Notes: generated from the letters alone by a model not told the origin. Positions 1 to 8,600 are shown, counted from the stretch's first letter. The stretch is DNA of 64,000 nt from Bacillota bacterium (GCA_023393115.1 JAEWMS010000086.1:62001-126000), one strand, 5' to 3'. Numbers and translations are program-made.

Positions 1-40
1 CTATTTGAGCAGCAAGTAATCTGATAATTATTCATTGAAG

Positions 41-73
41 AAAAAAAAGGGGGGACTGACCTTGGTCAGTCCC
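41..73. terminator. Intrinsic terminator hairpin
   Basis: A perfect 10-bp stem (52-61 with 64-73, loop TT) is flanked on its left by A8 (41-48). Read on the minus strand it is GC-rich stem plus T-tract, a classical terminator. On the plus strand the downstream T-tract is weak, so it may end a gene lying left of the window. Confidence 0.6.
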
Positions 74-303
74 TTAAATAATAGGGATTTATCAAAAAAT
101 AGATATAAGCTGATTTAATGTATTATTAAACACTATTCATGTATAATTATACGTTAATTATACTCTAACAATTTTAGTTTTTCAATATATATTTTAACAA
201 TTTATCATAATAAATTGTTAAAATGTTAAAATTAATCATCTGAAAACAATTTTTGTTTTATATTGTTTATTTTTAAGTTATACTGAATAATGGTTATTAT
301 GAA

Positions 304-333
304 TTGACTACTTCTTGTGAAGAAGGTTAAAAT
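304..333 (+). promoter_or_regulatory. Candidate promoter with palindromic operator
   Basis: TTGACT (304-309) is followed after 18 nt by TAAAAT (328-333). Between them lies the inverted repeat CTTCTT-GTG-AAGAAG (311-325), placed where a repressor would block polymerase. The promoter assignment is inference from spacing alone. Confidence 0.4.
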
Positions 334-369
334 TAGATAGATAAAAACTATTTCGGAGGTAATAATTTT

Positions 370-657
370 ATGTTGACACACGTTGTATTTTTCAAGTTAA
401 AAGATAAAAGTAAGGGAACCCTGGAGAAGATAAAAAACGATCTGCTTGCTTTAAAGGAAGAAATTCCTCTTATAAAATCAATAGAAGTTGGGATTGATAT
501 TTTGCAAACAGAAAGATCCTTTGATATAGTACTTTATTCCAAATTTGATTCATTGGAGGATATGCAGGCGTATCAGGTTCATCCTGCCCATGTGAAGTTC
601 TCAGAATATATTCAGACTGTTAAAGATACTATTTATGCTGTTGATTTTGAGAGCTAG
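370..657 (+). CDS. Dabb-family (stress-responsive alpha/beta barrel) protein
   Basis: A 95-residue single-domain protein. The N-terminal MLTHVVFFKLK, the central LVLYSKF-like strand and the HPAHVKFSEYI segment fit the Dabb dimeric alpha/beta-barrel family, small cytoplasmic proteins whose members include plant stress proteins and some cyclases; the ligand here is unknown. Length is typical of the family. The ATG is well set by GGAGGT at 355-360, 9 nt upstream. It appears monocistronic, with its own promoter candidate containing a palindrome. Family call is good, biochemical role is open. Confidence 0.8.
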   Translation: MLTHVVFFKLKDKSKGTLEKIKNDLLALKEEIPLIKSIEVGIDILQTERSFDIVLYSKFDSLEDMQAYQVHPAHVKFSEYIQTVKDTIYAVDFES

Positions 658-681
658 GTAAGTTATTTTTTTAGTAGTTAT

Positions 682-718
682 TACCTGTAAAAAATGTAGA
701 TCAACATTTGAACAGGTA
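682..718. other. Inverted repeat before the deacetylase gene
   Basis: TACCTGT (682-688) pairs with ACAGGTA (712-718), and AAATGT (692-697) with ACATTT (704-709). There is no T-tract, so this is either an operator or an mRNA hairpin ahead of the lipoprotein gene. Confidence 0.35.
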
Positions 719-750
719 GACTAAAGACAAATACTTTGGAGATGTGGACT

Positions 751-1917
751 ATGAATAAAAAATATGCGTTTTTTCTTGCACTTTCAATTGCATTATCAGT
801 TTTTACAGGGTGCTCCAGCAACCTGTATTCAAACAAAGACGTTGCTGAGAATACTGTCAGCGCACAGACTGAATTGGCTCAACAGACCCAGGATTCAGAA
901 CCAGTCCCAACCGTACATACACAGGAGCCGGTTAAGGATAGTAGTGCTACTGAAAATTCCCAGGTAGCTCAGGCAACTGATACAAAGCAAATAGAAATTA
1001 TTGATTACTTCAAGGTAAAGCCCAATGAAAGCGGTCAAATTATGGTGGTAATGTTCCATAATTTTGTGGAGTCGTATCCCAAGGGCAATAATGAGTATAC
1101 CACTACCTTTGATGAATTCGAAAAACTATTGCCTGAATTGTATGAAAAAAAGTATAGACTTATAAGTCTTACCGACCTTTTGAATAACAATATAAACGTG
1201 CCTGCCGGCTGTATTCCAATGGTGTTTACATTTGATGACGGAACTGCAGGACAATTCAATATGGTGGAAGAAGGCGGGAAACTGGTTGTTAACCCTAAGT
1301 CGGCTGTTGGTATAATGGAAGAGTTTAATAAAAAACATCCTGATTTCGGTCTTCAGGGTACGTTTTATGTAAATTTGGGAGTAAGTACCTTCTCTGGTGC
1401 GGGAAACATGTCTGATAGGCTTAATTATCTGATCGGTAAGGGCTTTGAAATTGGTAATCATACAAAAACACATGTATCACTGCCATCAGTTAAAACTCCT
1501 CAAAAAATGATGGAGGAGGTTGGTGGAAATCAGGTGTTAATGAATGAACTGGTACCCGGTTACTACTTTAATTCCTTTTCACTGCCTTTCGGAAATGCTT
1601 CAAAAAATCTCAGGGATTATGTCATAAAAGGAAATTTCGAGGGAATTGATTATAAACACTCAGCTATAATGCTTGTGGGAGCAAATCCGGCTAAATCACC
1701 AGTTGCATCAAGCTTCGATCCAATGGCTATTCCCCGTGTAAGATCCTCCGGACAAAAGCCTGTTGAGTGTGATCTAGCCTGGTGGGTGGATGCCTTGGAA
1801 AAAGGCAGTTCACAGTATGTAAGTGACGGAAATCCTGATACAGTTACCGTACCAAAGGATAAGCAGAAAAATGTTGATATGTCCAGGTTGAACGGTAAAC
1901 AATTAGTGACTTATTAG
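751..1917 (+). CDS. Lipoprotein polysaccharide deacetylase (NodB/CE4-like)
   Basis: Secreted lipoprotein predicted to act on cell-wall or extracellular polysaccharide N-acetyl groups. From the chosen ATG the protein starts MNKKYAFFLALS and has a lipobox (FTGC, Cys21), followed by a Ser/Thr/Gln-rich linker to about residue 90. The catalytic domain shows TFDDG (motif 1, metal/base Asp pair) and NHTKTH with the H-x3-H metal ligands. It is 388 residues. An in-frame TTG at 736 lies upstream, but GGAG at 738-741 is correctly spaced only for the ATG at 751. A terminator follows at 1954. It resembles clostridial deacetylases with an N-terminal MVVMFHNF strand. Substrate (peptidoglycan or other) cannot be told. 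Confidence 0.85.
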   Translation: MNKKYAFFLALSIALSVFTGCSSNLYSNKDVAENTVSAQTELAQQTQDSEPVPTVHTQEPVKDSSATENSQVAQATDTKQIEIIDYFKVKPNESGQIMVVMFHNFVESYPKGNNEYTTTFDEFEKLLPELYEKKYRLISLTDLLNNNINVPAGCIPMVFTFDDGTAGQFNMVEEGGKLVVNPKSAVGIMEEFNKKHPDFGLQGTFYVNLGVSTFSGAGNMSDRLNYLIGKGFEIGNHTKTHVSLPSVKTPQKMMEEVGGNQVLMNELVPGYYFNSFSLPFGNASKNLRDYVIKGNFEGIDYKHSAIMLVGANPAKSPVASSFDPMAIPRVRSSGQKPVECDLAWWVDALEKGSSQYVSDGNPDTVTVPKDKQKNVDMSRLNGKQLVTY

Positions 1918-1953
1918 TAAATCGCCAAGCATTAATAATAAGAGATAAATGTA

Positions 1954-1991
1954 CCTCGGAGTCGATAAATATAGTGACTTCGGGGTTTTTT
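1954..1991 (+). terminator. Intrinsic terminator after the deacetylase
   Basis: Stem CCTCGGAGTC (1954-1963) with GACTTCGGGG (1976-1985), two wobble pairs, followed by T6 (1986-1991). Confidence 0.85.
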
Positions 1992-2202
1992 GCATAATAT
2001 GTACTTATTAATCTTGTAATCTATAGAGATCCCCTGATTAACGGAATAATAATTCATTAACCTTTGTTACTTTTCAAAAAAAGGTATATTTGAGGGCTGG
2101 AATGTTTACAATAAGTATGGGAATATTATATAATTAATGTAAAATATTGGTTAAACATTCGTACAGTTTGTATTAAGAATTGAAGAGAGGGGTAAGTTGA
2201 AT

Positions 2203-2514
2203 ATGGAACAAAAGCAAACAAAAAAGATGCAAACCGATACTGATGTAAAACGAAAAGCAATTAAACAGGTAGTAGCTCACCTTAGAAAAAAGATAACTTC
2301 CGAGTATGTCGGAAGTGAACATTTAAAGGAGTGGCTGACAGAAATTGAGTCAATAATGGCTAAGGAAGAATTTGATATCAAGGATTATATTCATGCGAGA
2401 AAGAGTCTTAACGACATTATTGAGAGAACTCTTGATGAAGAAATACGGTTCAAGTTAAGAGACTCATGGTACAGCTTGGGCAAGGCCCTGGAAAAGAAAG
2501 CTAAAATTAATTAA
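2203..2514 (+). CDS. Hypothetical protein, small and highly charged
   Basis: A cytoplasmic-looking protein of about 103 residues, rich in Lys/Glu and predicted mostly helical (segments around VKRKAIKQVVAHLRKK and DIKDYIHARKSLNDIIERTLDEE). I do not recognise the family. GAGAGGGG at 2185-2192 precedes either TTG 2197 (4 nt away) or ATG 2203 (10 nt away); ATG is preferred. A 59-codon ORF follows 18 nt downstream with its own ribosome site, so the two probably form an operon closed by the terminator at 2790 or by the region before it. Confidence 0.65.
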   Translation: MEQKQTKKMQTDTDVKRKAIKQVVAHLRKKITSEYVGSEHLKEWLTEIESIMAKEEFDIKDYIHARKSLNDIIERTLDEEIRFKLRDSWYSLGKALEKKAKIN

Positions 2515-2532
2515 TTTCTGTGGGGGCGATAT

Positions 2533-2712
2533 ATGTTTTGGAGACAAAAGATAAAGATTAATAAGAACAACGATGTATTGGAGAAAATTAAAGGTGAAAT
2601 TCAGACTCAATTACGCTTCAGAGGAGTATCAGTTTCAAGCATAAATATGCAGATTAATCCCAATAACATATCTCTTACTATTTGCATAAACGGAAGCAAA
2701 AGATTGGCATAA
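2533..2712 (+). CDS. Hypothetical 59-residue protein
   Basis: A small ORF starting MFWRQKIKINKNNDVLEKI and ending CINGSKRLA. GGGGG (2522-2526) lies 6 nt before the ATG, and the ORF begins 18 nt after the previous stop. It has a balanced composition with alternating hydrophobic residues near the end (ISLTICI), consistent with a small alpha/beta fold. No family is recognised. Its stop lies 10 nt before the perfect promoter that drives the ABC-F relic. Confidence 0.55.
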   Translation: MFWRQKIKINKNNDVLEKIKGEIQTQLRFRGVSVSSINMQINPNNISLTICINGSKRLA

Positions 2713-2721
2713 ACAGTAAAA

Positions 2722-2750
2722 TTGACATATGGAAATGGTTACCTTATAAT
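2722..2750 (+). promoter_or_regulatory. Consensus sigma-A promoter of the ABC-F leader
   Basis: TTGACA (2722-2727), 17 nt, TATAAT (2745-2750): a perfect consensus. Transcription would start near 2757, about 200 nt before the ABC-F start codon, leaving a long leader that carries two hairpins. Confidence 0.85.
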
Positions 2751-2789
2751 AAAATTATCTAAATCTGCACCTTTTTATAATCTTGTAAG

Positions 2790-2817
2790 AAACTGTGCCT
2801 TAATCCGCACAGTTTTT
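2790..2817 (+). terminator. Leader terminator 1 (attenuator candidate)
   Basis: AAACTGTGC (2790-2798) pairs with GCACAGTTT (2807-2815), followed by a T run to 2817. It begins about 33 nt into the transcript from the 2722-2750 promoter, so most initiation there would end here unless antitermination occurs. This is the layout seen in leaders of inducible ABC-F antibiotic-resistance genes. Confidence 0.75.
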
Positions 2818-2879
2818 ATTTTACAGAAAGTATAAGAGTTTATATTTGCTGTGACACCGACGTGGTAAAAGAGTTAATA

Positions 2880-2921
2880 AAGGCTGTAAGTGAACAATCA
2901 GTTCATTTACAGCCTTATTTT
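2880..2921 (+). terminator. Leader hairpin 2 upstream of ABC-F relic
   Basis: A 16-bp stem with one mismatch (2880-2895 with 2901-2916, loop AATCA) followed by a T-rich tract. It lies 40 nt before the ABC-F ATG, so it is a second attenuation point. Confidence 0.65.
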
Positions 2922-2960
2922 CATTTTGGATATTTAGATGAATTGAAATGAGGGATTAAG

Positions 2961-4763
2961 ATGATTGAATTAACTATGTACAATGCCAGAAAGCATTTTG
3001 GGGATACAAGAGTACTGTTTGATGCCAGCTTTCAGGTGTTTGAAGGAGATAAAGCCGGAATTGTAGGAGCAAACGGAAGTGGAAAGAGTACTATTCTAAA
3101 ATTATTAGCAGGAATAGAACTGATGGATATAGACTACAGAAAAATATGTGAGGGAAAGAGCCGTATTTCTTATCCTAAAGGAACAAAGATTGGCTACCTT
3201 GAACAATTACCGGACTATCCTGAAAATTTTGCGGTCAAAGATGTTCTAAATCTTGCCTTTCTAAAGCTTGAGAGAATAGAAGCACAGCTTAAGATTCTTG
3301 AAGGTGAAATGGGACACTCAGAAGGTGAAGCTCTGGAAAAAGTATTTAAGCAATATAGTCAGCTGCAGCTGGAATATGACTCTAAAGGGGGATATACCAA
3401 GGAGGAAAAATTAAGCAGAATATGTTCGGGACTTATATTTGATGATTCTTTTTTAAATCAGGAATTCAAAGTATTGAGCGGAGGAGAGAAGACAACAGTT
3501 TTACTTGGTAAGACACTCCTGGAATATCCGGATATTTTACTGCTTGATGAACCTACAAATCACCTGGATATGGACTCGGTTGAATGGCTTGAAGGTTATT
3601 TGAAAAGTTACAGGGGGATTGTACTGATAGTTTCCCATGACAGGTACTTCCTTGACAATTAAGTTACAAAGATAATTGAGGTGGAAAATAATGCGTGTGT
3701 AACCTACAAGGGTAATTATTCAGATTATGTAAAACAGAAGGAAGAAAAGATTCTTCTACAGTTTGAAAATTATAAAGAGCAGAAAAAGAGAATTAATTCC
3801 ATGGAAAATGCTATTAAGGATCTTAGACAGTGGGCATTACAAGCTGATAATAACAAATTTTTAGAAGAGCAGTCAGTATTCAACGGAAATTGGACAAAAT
3901 GGATAAAATTGACAATAGGATTATTTTTAACAATACTGATCTATATATTACATTAGGAGAAAGAGTAGCGCTTATCGGCCCCAATGGGAGCGGAAAAACA
4001 ACTCTTTTGAAAATGCTATTGGGAGAGACAGAGTTTGATAGTGGCAATGTGCAGCTTGGCGCAAGTTTAAAAATTGCATATCTGCTGCAGACTGTAACAT
4101 TTAACAATCTTAAGGATACATGTTTTTCGGCAAAGAGCCCTATAAAAAGGTAAAACATCTATCAGGGGGTGAAAGGGTCAGGTTAAAACTTAGTATGCTG
4201 TTATTCGATGAAATAAATCTTCTGATTCTTGATGAGCCCACAAATCATCTTGATATTGATTCTATTGAAGCACTGGAGCAAGCTTTGGAAGAATTTAATG
4301 GAACAATACTGTTTATTTCACACGACAGATACTTTATTAACAACATATGCAGCAGAATAGTCGCAATCGAAAAAAATAAACTGGTGGATTATCAAGGAAA
4401 TTTTGATTTCTACAAGAACAGGAAAGCTGAAGCGGCTCAAATTGAAGCACAGTCACAAAATATAATGAGTAAAGCAGTTTCTAAGACCGCAGAAAAAGCC
4501 GCCGATAAGATCTCAGATAAGATTTCAGGTAAGGTTTCGGACAAGGTCTCAGATAAGGTAAGTGAAATTAAACGAGGGAATGAATTATCCAAGCTCGAAA
4601 GTAGTATCAAGGCAATAGAAGAAGAAAAATAATGATCGAAATGAGTATGACTGAGCAGGAAACCAACTACGATGAACTCAACAAACTTTATTGCCGAAGG
4701 GAAGAGCTTGACAAAATGCTGGAAGAATTGATCGAGAAGGGATTAACAATGATAGGTGAATAG
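2961..4763 (+). pseudogene. Disrupted ABC-F ribosome-protection ATPase
   Basis: ABC-F proteins have two ABC domains joined by a linker and act on the ribosome, often giving resistance to lincosamide, pleuromutilin or streptogramin drugs. The first domain (2961-3659) is intact: GANGSGKST Walker A, LSGGEK signature, LLLDEPTNHLD Walker B, SHDRYF switch. Then an in-frame TAA (3660-3662) interrupts it; the frame continues into the linker. Near 3885-3920 a frame change joins linker directly to the second domain with expected sequence missing; the second Walker A is GPNGSGKTT. Another deletion/frameshift lies near 4115-4130, before LSGGERVRLKL. A Lys/Asp/Ser repeat of about 12 bp (4501-4570) lies in the C-terminal extension, and a further frameshift near 4622-4632 precedes the last coiled-coil segment ending at 4763. 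At least four lesions make it a dead gene. CplR-like identity is possible but unproven. Confidence 0.9.
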
Positions 4764-4774
4764 TACTTATTTAA

Positions 4775-4885
4775 ACGAAGAGGCTGTTGCATAACAATAT
4801 AGATTGAAGTATGTTATAAAGAAAGTTATTGTACGGGTGTTTTCTTAAGACATAAATCTTATAGTTATGCGACACCCCCCTTCGT
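4775..4885. repeat. 111-bp palindromic MITE-like element
   Basis: The ends 4775-4795 and 4864-4885 are imperfect inverted repeats (ACGAAG..GCATAAC against its complement), and pairing continues inward (ATAAC..AGATT with AATCT..GTTAT, then TATGT..AAAGAAA with TTTCTTAAGACATA). The whole can fold into one long hairpin. It lies between the ABC-F relic and the end of argH, so it may be a non-autonomous transposon remnant, a convergent terminator, or both. Confidence 0.55.
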
Positions 4886-4889
4886 AATT

Positions 4890-6269
4890 TTACTTAACTG
4901 ATGCGATAAAATCCCTGGCATTTTGAATTGCTTTAAGAACAGTTTCTGCCGCAGGGCCACCGGGTAGGCTTCTGCCCGAGACACATTTTTCGAGGCTGAT
5001 CTCGGTATATACATCCTCCTGGATTTTATCCGAAAAGCTTTTGAATTCCTCCATACAAAGCTCATCAATAGCCTTACTGTTTTCAATACAATAGAGTACC
5101 ATTTTGCCGATTATTTCATGGGCACTTCTGAAAGGAATGCCTTTTTTAACAAGGTAATCAGCTATATCTGTTGCATTTGTAAAGCCCCCCTGAGCCGCTT
5201 TGTACATATTAGCCTTACGCAGCTTCATTGTAGCCAGCATATTTGTAAAAACAGGCAGACACATTTTAACTGTATCAACTGCATCAAATATTGCTTCCTT
5301 ATCTTCCTGCATATCCTTGTTGTAGGCCAGAGGGAGTGATTTCATCACTGTAAGCAGAGTCATCAGGCTTCCATACACCCTGCCTGTCTTACCTCTGGCC
5401 AGCTCGGCCACATCAGGATTTTTCTTCTGGGGCATAATGCTGCTGCCGGTACTGTATGCATCGTCAAGTTCCACAAAACCGAACTCATGGGATGACCATA
5501 AAATAATTTCTTCACTGAGCCTGCTCACATGCATCATTAGGATTGAAAGGCAGGAAGCCAGTTCTATGGCGAAATCTCTGTCACTTACGCCGTCCAGACT
5601 ATTTTGTGTAATGTCATTAAATCCGAGTTCCTTTGCAACCATATACCTGTCGAGGGGATAGGTGGTGCCGGCAAGTGCACCGGAACCCAGAGGCAGAATG
5701 TTCATTCTGAAATAGCAGTCGCTTAAACGCATATAGTCACGTTTAAACATCTCAAAATATGCCATCATATGATGGGCAAAGGTTATGGGCTGCGCTCTCT
5801 GCAAGTGTGTATATCCAGGTAGAATTGTATCGGTATTGGCCTCGGAAATGTTTATAAGTGTATTCTCAAGAGAGAGGAGCATATCACTGATAGCTGAAAT
5901 TTCATCTCTCAGATACATTCTTATATCAAGGGCAACCTGATCGTTGCGGCTTCTTCCTGTGTGGAGCTTTTTCCCTGTATCACCGATTCTGGAGATAAGA
6001 ATTTTCTCAATATTCATGTGAATATCTTCTGCATCAATCTCAAACTCAATTTTGCCTTCTTCAATGTCATTTAGAATATCCTTTAGGGTATTCTGTATAA
6101 GAGTACTTTCTTCAACTGAAATGATGCCGCATTTGCCAAGCATATTTGAATGGGCTATACTGCCCAGTATATCCTGCTTGTACATTCTGCAGTCGAATCT
6201 TATGGAGGAGTTGAAATCATCCACAAGCTTATCTGTTCCTTTTTCAAATCTTCCGCCCCAAAGTTTCAT
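4890..6269 (-). CDS. argH: Argininosuccinate lyase
   Basis: Last step of arginine synthesis: argininosuccinate to arginine plus fumarate; cytoplasmic homotetramer. Begins MKLWGGRFEK and carries the fumarase/aspartase-superfamily signature GSSIMPQKKNPD at residues 275-286, which includes the catalytic-loop serine region, plus TGRSRNDQV near 104-112. Length 459 is typical. An in-frame TTG at 6281 exists, but GAGGTG (6274-6279) lies inside that extension and serves the ATG at 6269 with only 4 nt spacing. It follows argG on the same strand, separated by 178 bp with a hairpin. Confidence 0.97.
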   Translation of the reverse strand: MKLWGGRFEKGTDKLVDDFNSSIRFDCRMYKQDILGSIAHSNMLGKCGIISVEESTLIQNTLKDILNDIEEGKIEFEIDAEDIHMNIEKILISRIGDTGKKLHTGRSRNDQVALDIRMYLRDEISAISDMLLSLENTLINISEANTDTILPGYTHLQRAQPITFAHHMMAYFEMFKRDYMRLSDCYFRMNILPLGSGALAGTTYPLDRYMVAKELGFNDITQNSLDGVSDRDFAIELASCLSILMMHVSRLSEEIILWSSHEFGFVELDDAYSTGSSIMPQKKNPDVAELARGKTGRVYGSLMTLLTVMKSLPLAYNKDMQEDKEAIFDAVDTVKMCLPVFTNMLATMKLRKANMYKAAQGGFTNATDIADYLVKKGIPFRSAHEIIGKMVLYCIENSKAIDELCMEEFKSFSDKIQEDVYTEISLEKCVSGRSLPGGPAAETVLKAIQNARDFIASVK

Positions 6270-6373
6270 AAAACACCTCAAATCATCTTTTATATATTGC
6301 TTTAATAACTTCTATATATTATTTTTTAACTTTTACATAATACCTTAATACATTACTTTTTATTTTACCTGAT

Positions 6374-6404
6374 AAGGGGACAGCCCATTTTGGATTGTCC
6401 CCTT
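6374..6404 (-). terminator. Hairpin between argG and argH
   Basis: AAGGGGACA (6374-6382) pairs with TGTCCCCTT (6396-6404). On the minus strand it follows argG by about 45 nt; the following T-tract is weak, so it may attenuate argH or stabilise the argG mRNA rather than fully terminate. Confidence 0.5.
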
Positions 6405-6447
6405 AAATGAAATTAATAAATTTTAACTTCAAAATTATACCTTGAAA

Positions 6448-7677
6448 TTATTTCTGGTTCTTATTTTGAAGGTTTTGAAGCATTTGCGCTCTAACCTTGA
6501 GAGGGAGACCAAATAGATTTATGAAGCCTTCGGCATCTTTCTGGTTGTATACTTCGTCCTTGCTGAAGGTAGCAATTGCTTCATTATACAAGGAGTAATC
6601 CGACTTTGCGCCTGCAGGCATGCAATTTCCTTTGTAGAGCTTCATTCTTACAGTACCTGTTACAGTTTCCTGAGTCTTGTCTACGAAAGCAGACAAGGAT
6701 TCACGAAGTGGAGTATACCACTGACCGAAGTAAACAAGTTCGGCAAATCTTTGAGCAACAATATCCTTATAGTGCAAGGTGTCTCTGTCAAGACAGAGCA
6801 GTTCCAACTCTCTGTGAGCAGCGTAGAGAACTGTTCCGCCGGGAGTTTCGTAGACTCCTCTGGACTTCATACCAACAAGCCTGTTTTCAACCATGTCGAT
6901 GATACCCACACCGTTGGCACCGGCTATTTTGTTCAAAGTGTCCATCAAATCTATTGGGCTGTATTCAACTCCGTTAACTTTCTTTGGAATACCCTTTTCA
7001 AAGTATATTTCAACGTAGGTTGGAACATCAGGTGCTTTTTCAGGAGAAACCATCAGTTTAAGGATTTTATCATACTGGGGTTCATTCCAGGGATCTTCAA
7101 GATCAGAACCTTCATGGCTTAAGTGCCACAGGTTTCTGTCCATACTGTAGTTATCCTTTTTGGTAACAGGGATGGGGATATTTCTAGCTTCAGCATAGTC
7201 GATAGCATCTTCTCTTGATTTAATATCCCAGATTCTCCAAGGTGCAATTATTTTAAGGTGTGGAGCCAGTGCCTTTACAGTTAATTCAAATCTTACCTGG
7301 TCATTTCCTTTACCAGTTGCACCGTGACAAATTGCAGTACAGCCTTCCTTTAATGCAATTTCAACCATTCTTTTTGCTATGATAGGTCTTGCGAAGGAGG
7401 TTCCCAGCAGATATTTTCCCTCATAAACAGCGTTTGCCTTCAGAGTCGGATATATAAAGTCGGTGATGAATTCTTCCTGCAAATCCTCTATGTAAAGCTT
7501 GGAAGCACCGGTTTTCATAGCTTTTTCATGTAATGGCTCGAGTTCTTCGCCCTGTCCAACGTCCCCGGCCATAGCAATAACTTCATAACCATAGTTTTCT
7601 TTTAACCATGGAATAATTATTGAAGTATCAAGTCCACCCGAGTATGCCAATAAAACTTTTTCTTTTTGAGTACTCAT
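6448..7677 (-). CDS. argG: Argininosuccinate synthase
   Basis: Condenses citrulline and aspartate using ATP to form argininosuccinate, the substrate of the adjacent ArgH. The PP-loop ATP-binding motif AYSGGLDTS is at residues 10-18, followed by conserved segments HGATGKGNDQVRFE and YSMDRNLWHLSHEG. Length 409 matches the family. ATG is set by AAGGAT at about 7685-7690 with 9-10 nt spacing. It heads the minus-strand argG-argH unit, divergent from ruvC; an ARG-box-like palindrome at 7877-7890 lies in the shared upstream region. Confidence 0.97.
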   Translation of the reverse strand: MSTQKEKVLLAYSGGLDTSIIIPWLKENYGYEVIAMAGDVGQGEELEPLHEKAMKTGASKLYIEDLQEEFITDFIYPTLKANAVYEGKYLLGTSFARPIIAKRMVEIALKEGCTAICHGATGKGNDQVRFELTVKALAPHLKIIAPWRIWDIKSREDAIDYAEARNIPIPVTKKDNYSMDRNLWHLSHEGSDLEDPWNEPQYDKILKLMVSPEKAPDVPTYVEIYFEKGIPKKVNGVEYSPIDLMDTLNKIAGANGVGIIDMVENRLVGMKSRGVYETPGGTVLYAAHRELELLCLDRDTLHYKDIVAQRFAELVYFGQWYTPLRESLSAFVDKTQETVTGTVRMKLYKGNCMPAGAKSDYSLYNEAIATFSKDEVYNQKDAEGFINLFGLPLKVRAQMLQNLQNKNQK

Positions 7678-7876
7678 TTAATCCATCCTTTCCGCTGATT
7701 TGCTTCAGCATAAAAACACAAATATAGAAATAAAAAAACAACCTATTAAAAATATGCTAAAATATATTATAACACATCTGTTGAGCAGAAAATTTTAGCT
7801 GTAGAAAATTTTCTTGCCTTTAGCTAATTTAAAGAAATTGCTGGTGATTAGCTAATAGATGTATTATACAACAAAG

Positions 7877-7890
7877 TGCATAAATATGCA
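7877..7890. promoter_or_regulatory. ARG-box-like operator (ArgR/AhrC)
   Basis: TGCATAAATATGCA matches the half-site pattern TGNAT-W4-ATNCA known for ArgR/AhrC binding. It lies 200 bp upstream of argG. The site is seen in the sequence; regulation by arginine is inference. Confidence 0.5.
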
Positions 7891-7920
7891 ATAGATTATA
7901 TATTTATACATATACTATCA

Positions 7921-7966
7921 GGCCCACGGTAGGTATGATCTTGGTAATTACTATTTTTTGTGGGCC
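7921..7966 (+). other. ruvC leader hairpin
   Basis: GGCCCAC (7921-7927) pairs with GTGGGCC (7960-7966) around a 32-nt loop, ending 17 nt before the ruvC ATG. It has no T-tract. It may be a folded 5' UTR; I could not match it to a riboswitch class. Confidence 0.4.
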
Positions 7967-7983
7967 GGAAAGGCTAATGATAA

Positions 7984-8484
7984 ATGATTATAATGGGTAT
8001 TGACCCCGGGTTTGCAATAACAGGCTTTGGTGTTGTAAAATATGAAGGGAACAAATTTTCGGTTTTGGATTACGGTGCTGTTACCACTGAAGCGTCAATG
8101 AAGCTTTCTCAGAGACTTTTGATTCTAAGTAACAGGCTTGAAGAATTAATAGATATACATAAACCCGACGCCATATCTATTGAAGAGCTGTTTTTCAACA
8201 AGAATATAAAAACAGCTCTTACAGTTGGGCATGGCAGGGGAGTGGCAGTTTTGGCTGCTGCCAAATCCGGGGTTGATATATTTGAATATACTCCGCTGCA
8301 GGTCAAGCAGTCGGTAGTTGGATATGGAAGGGCAGAAAAGGCCCAGATCCAGCAGATGGTTAAGGCAATACTTAATCTAAAAGAAATACCAAAACCCGAT
8401 GATGTGGCCGATGCTCTTGCGGTAGCCATTTGTCACGGCAACTCCCACAGGATGGGTGCGGTGCTGGGCAATAAGACATTTTGA
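7984..8484 (+). CDS. ruvC: Holliday junction endonuclease RuvC
   Basis: Resolves Holliday junctions by symmetric nicking, working with RuvAB. The RNase H-like fold is visible with acidic catalytic residues Asp7 (GIDPG), Glu67/68 (SIEELF), and Asp140 and Asp143 near the C-terminus (KPDDVADALA). Length 166 is normal. The ATG at 7984 is preferred over ATG 7993 because of the GGAAAGG site at 7967-7973. It is followed by ruvA and ruvB on the same strand, each separated by a repeat-rich spacer of about 130 bp. Confidence 0.96.
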   Translation: MIIMGIDPGFAITGFGVVKYEGNKFSVLDYGAVTTEASMKLSQRLLILSNRLEELIDIHKPDAISIEELFFNKNIKTALTVGHGRGVAVLAAAKSGVDIFEYTPLQVKQSVVGYGRAEKAQIQQMVKAILNLKEIPKPDDVADALAVAICHGNSHRMGAVLGNKTF

Positions 8485-8600
8485 TGAAGTGAATGGGGAA
8501 GAGTGAATAGTTAAGAGTTATGGAAGGCTTACTGCGCAAGCCAAAACTTATAAAAGCAGTGAATGATGAAAAGTAAAAAGTGAAGAGTGCTGACCAATAC
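8485..8600 (+). repeat. GTGAATAGT-type interspersed repeat, copy 1 (ruvC-ruvA)
   Basis: Recurring GTGAA/AGTGAA words (GAAGTGAATGGGG, AGAGTGAATAG, GCAGTGAATGATG, AAAGTGAAGAG) surround a small hairpin GGCTT-actgcgc-AAGCC near 8527-8543. The hairpin plus the flanking GAAGG is shared with the spacer after ruvA. No coding sequence is seen. Confidence 0.55.

Larger units (their letters stand above)
1..369. other. AT-rich intergenic region upstream of the Dabb gene
   Basis: No coding region is seen. It holds the hairpin at 52-73, a very AT-rich stretch (about 120-290) and the promoter and operator candidate of the following gene at 304-333. Confidence 0.6.
7678..7983. other. Divergent argG / ruvC intergenic region
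   Basis: This AT-rich 306-bp region holds a TATAAT on the minus strand (7766-7771) as a possible argG -10 without a clear -35, the TTAGCTAA motif twice near 7819-7856, the ARG-box-like palindrome at 7877-7890 and the GGCCCAC/GTGGGCC leader hairpin before ruvC. Confidence 0.5.
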
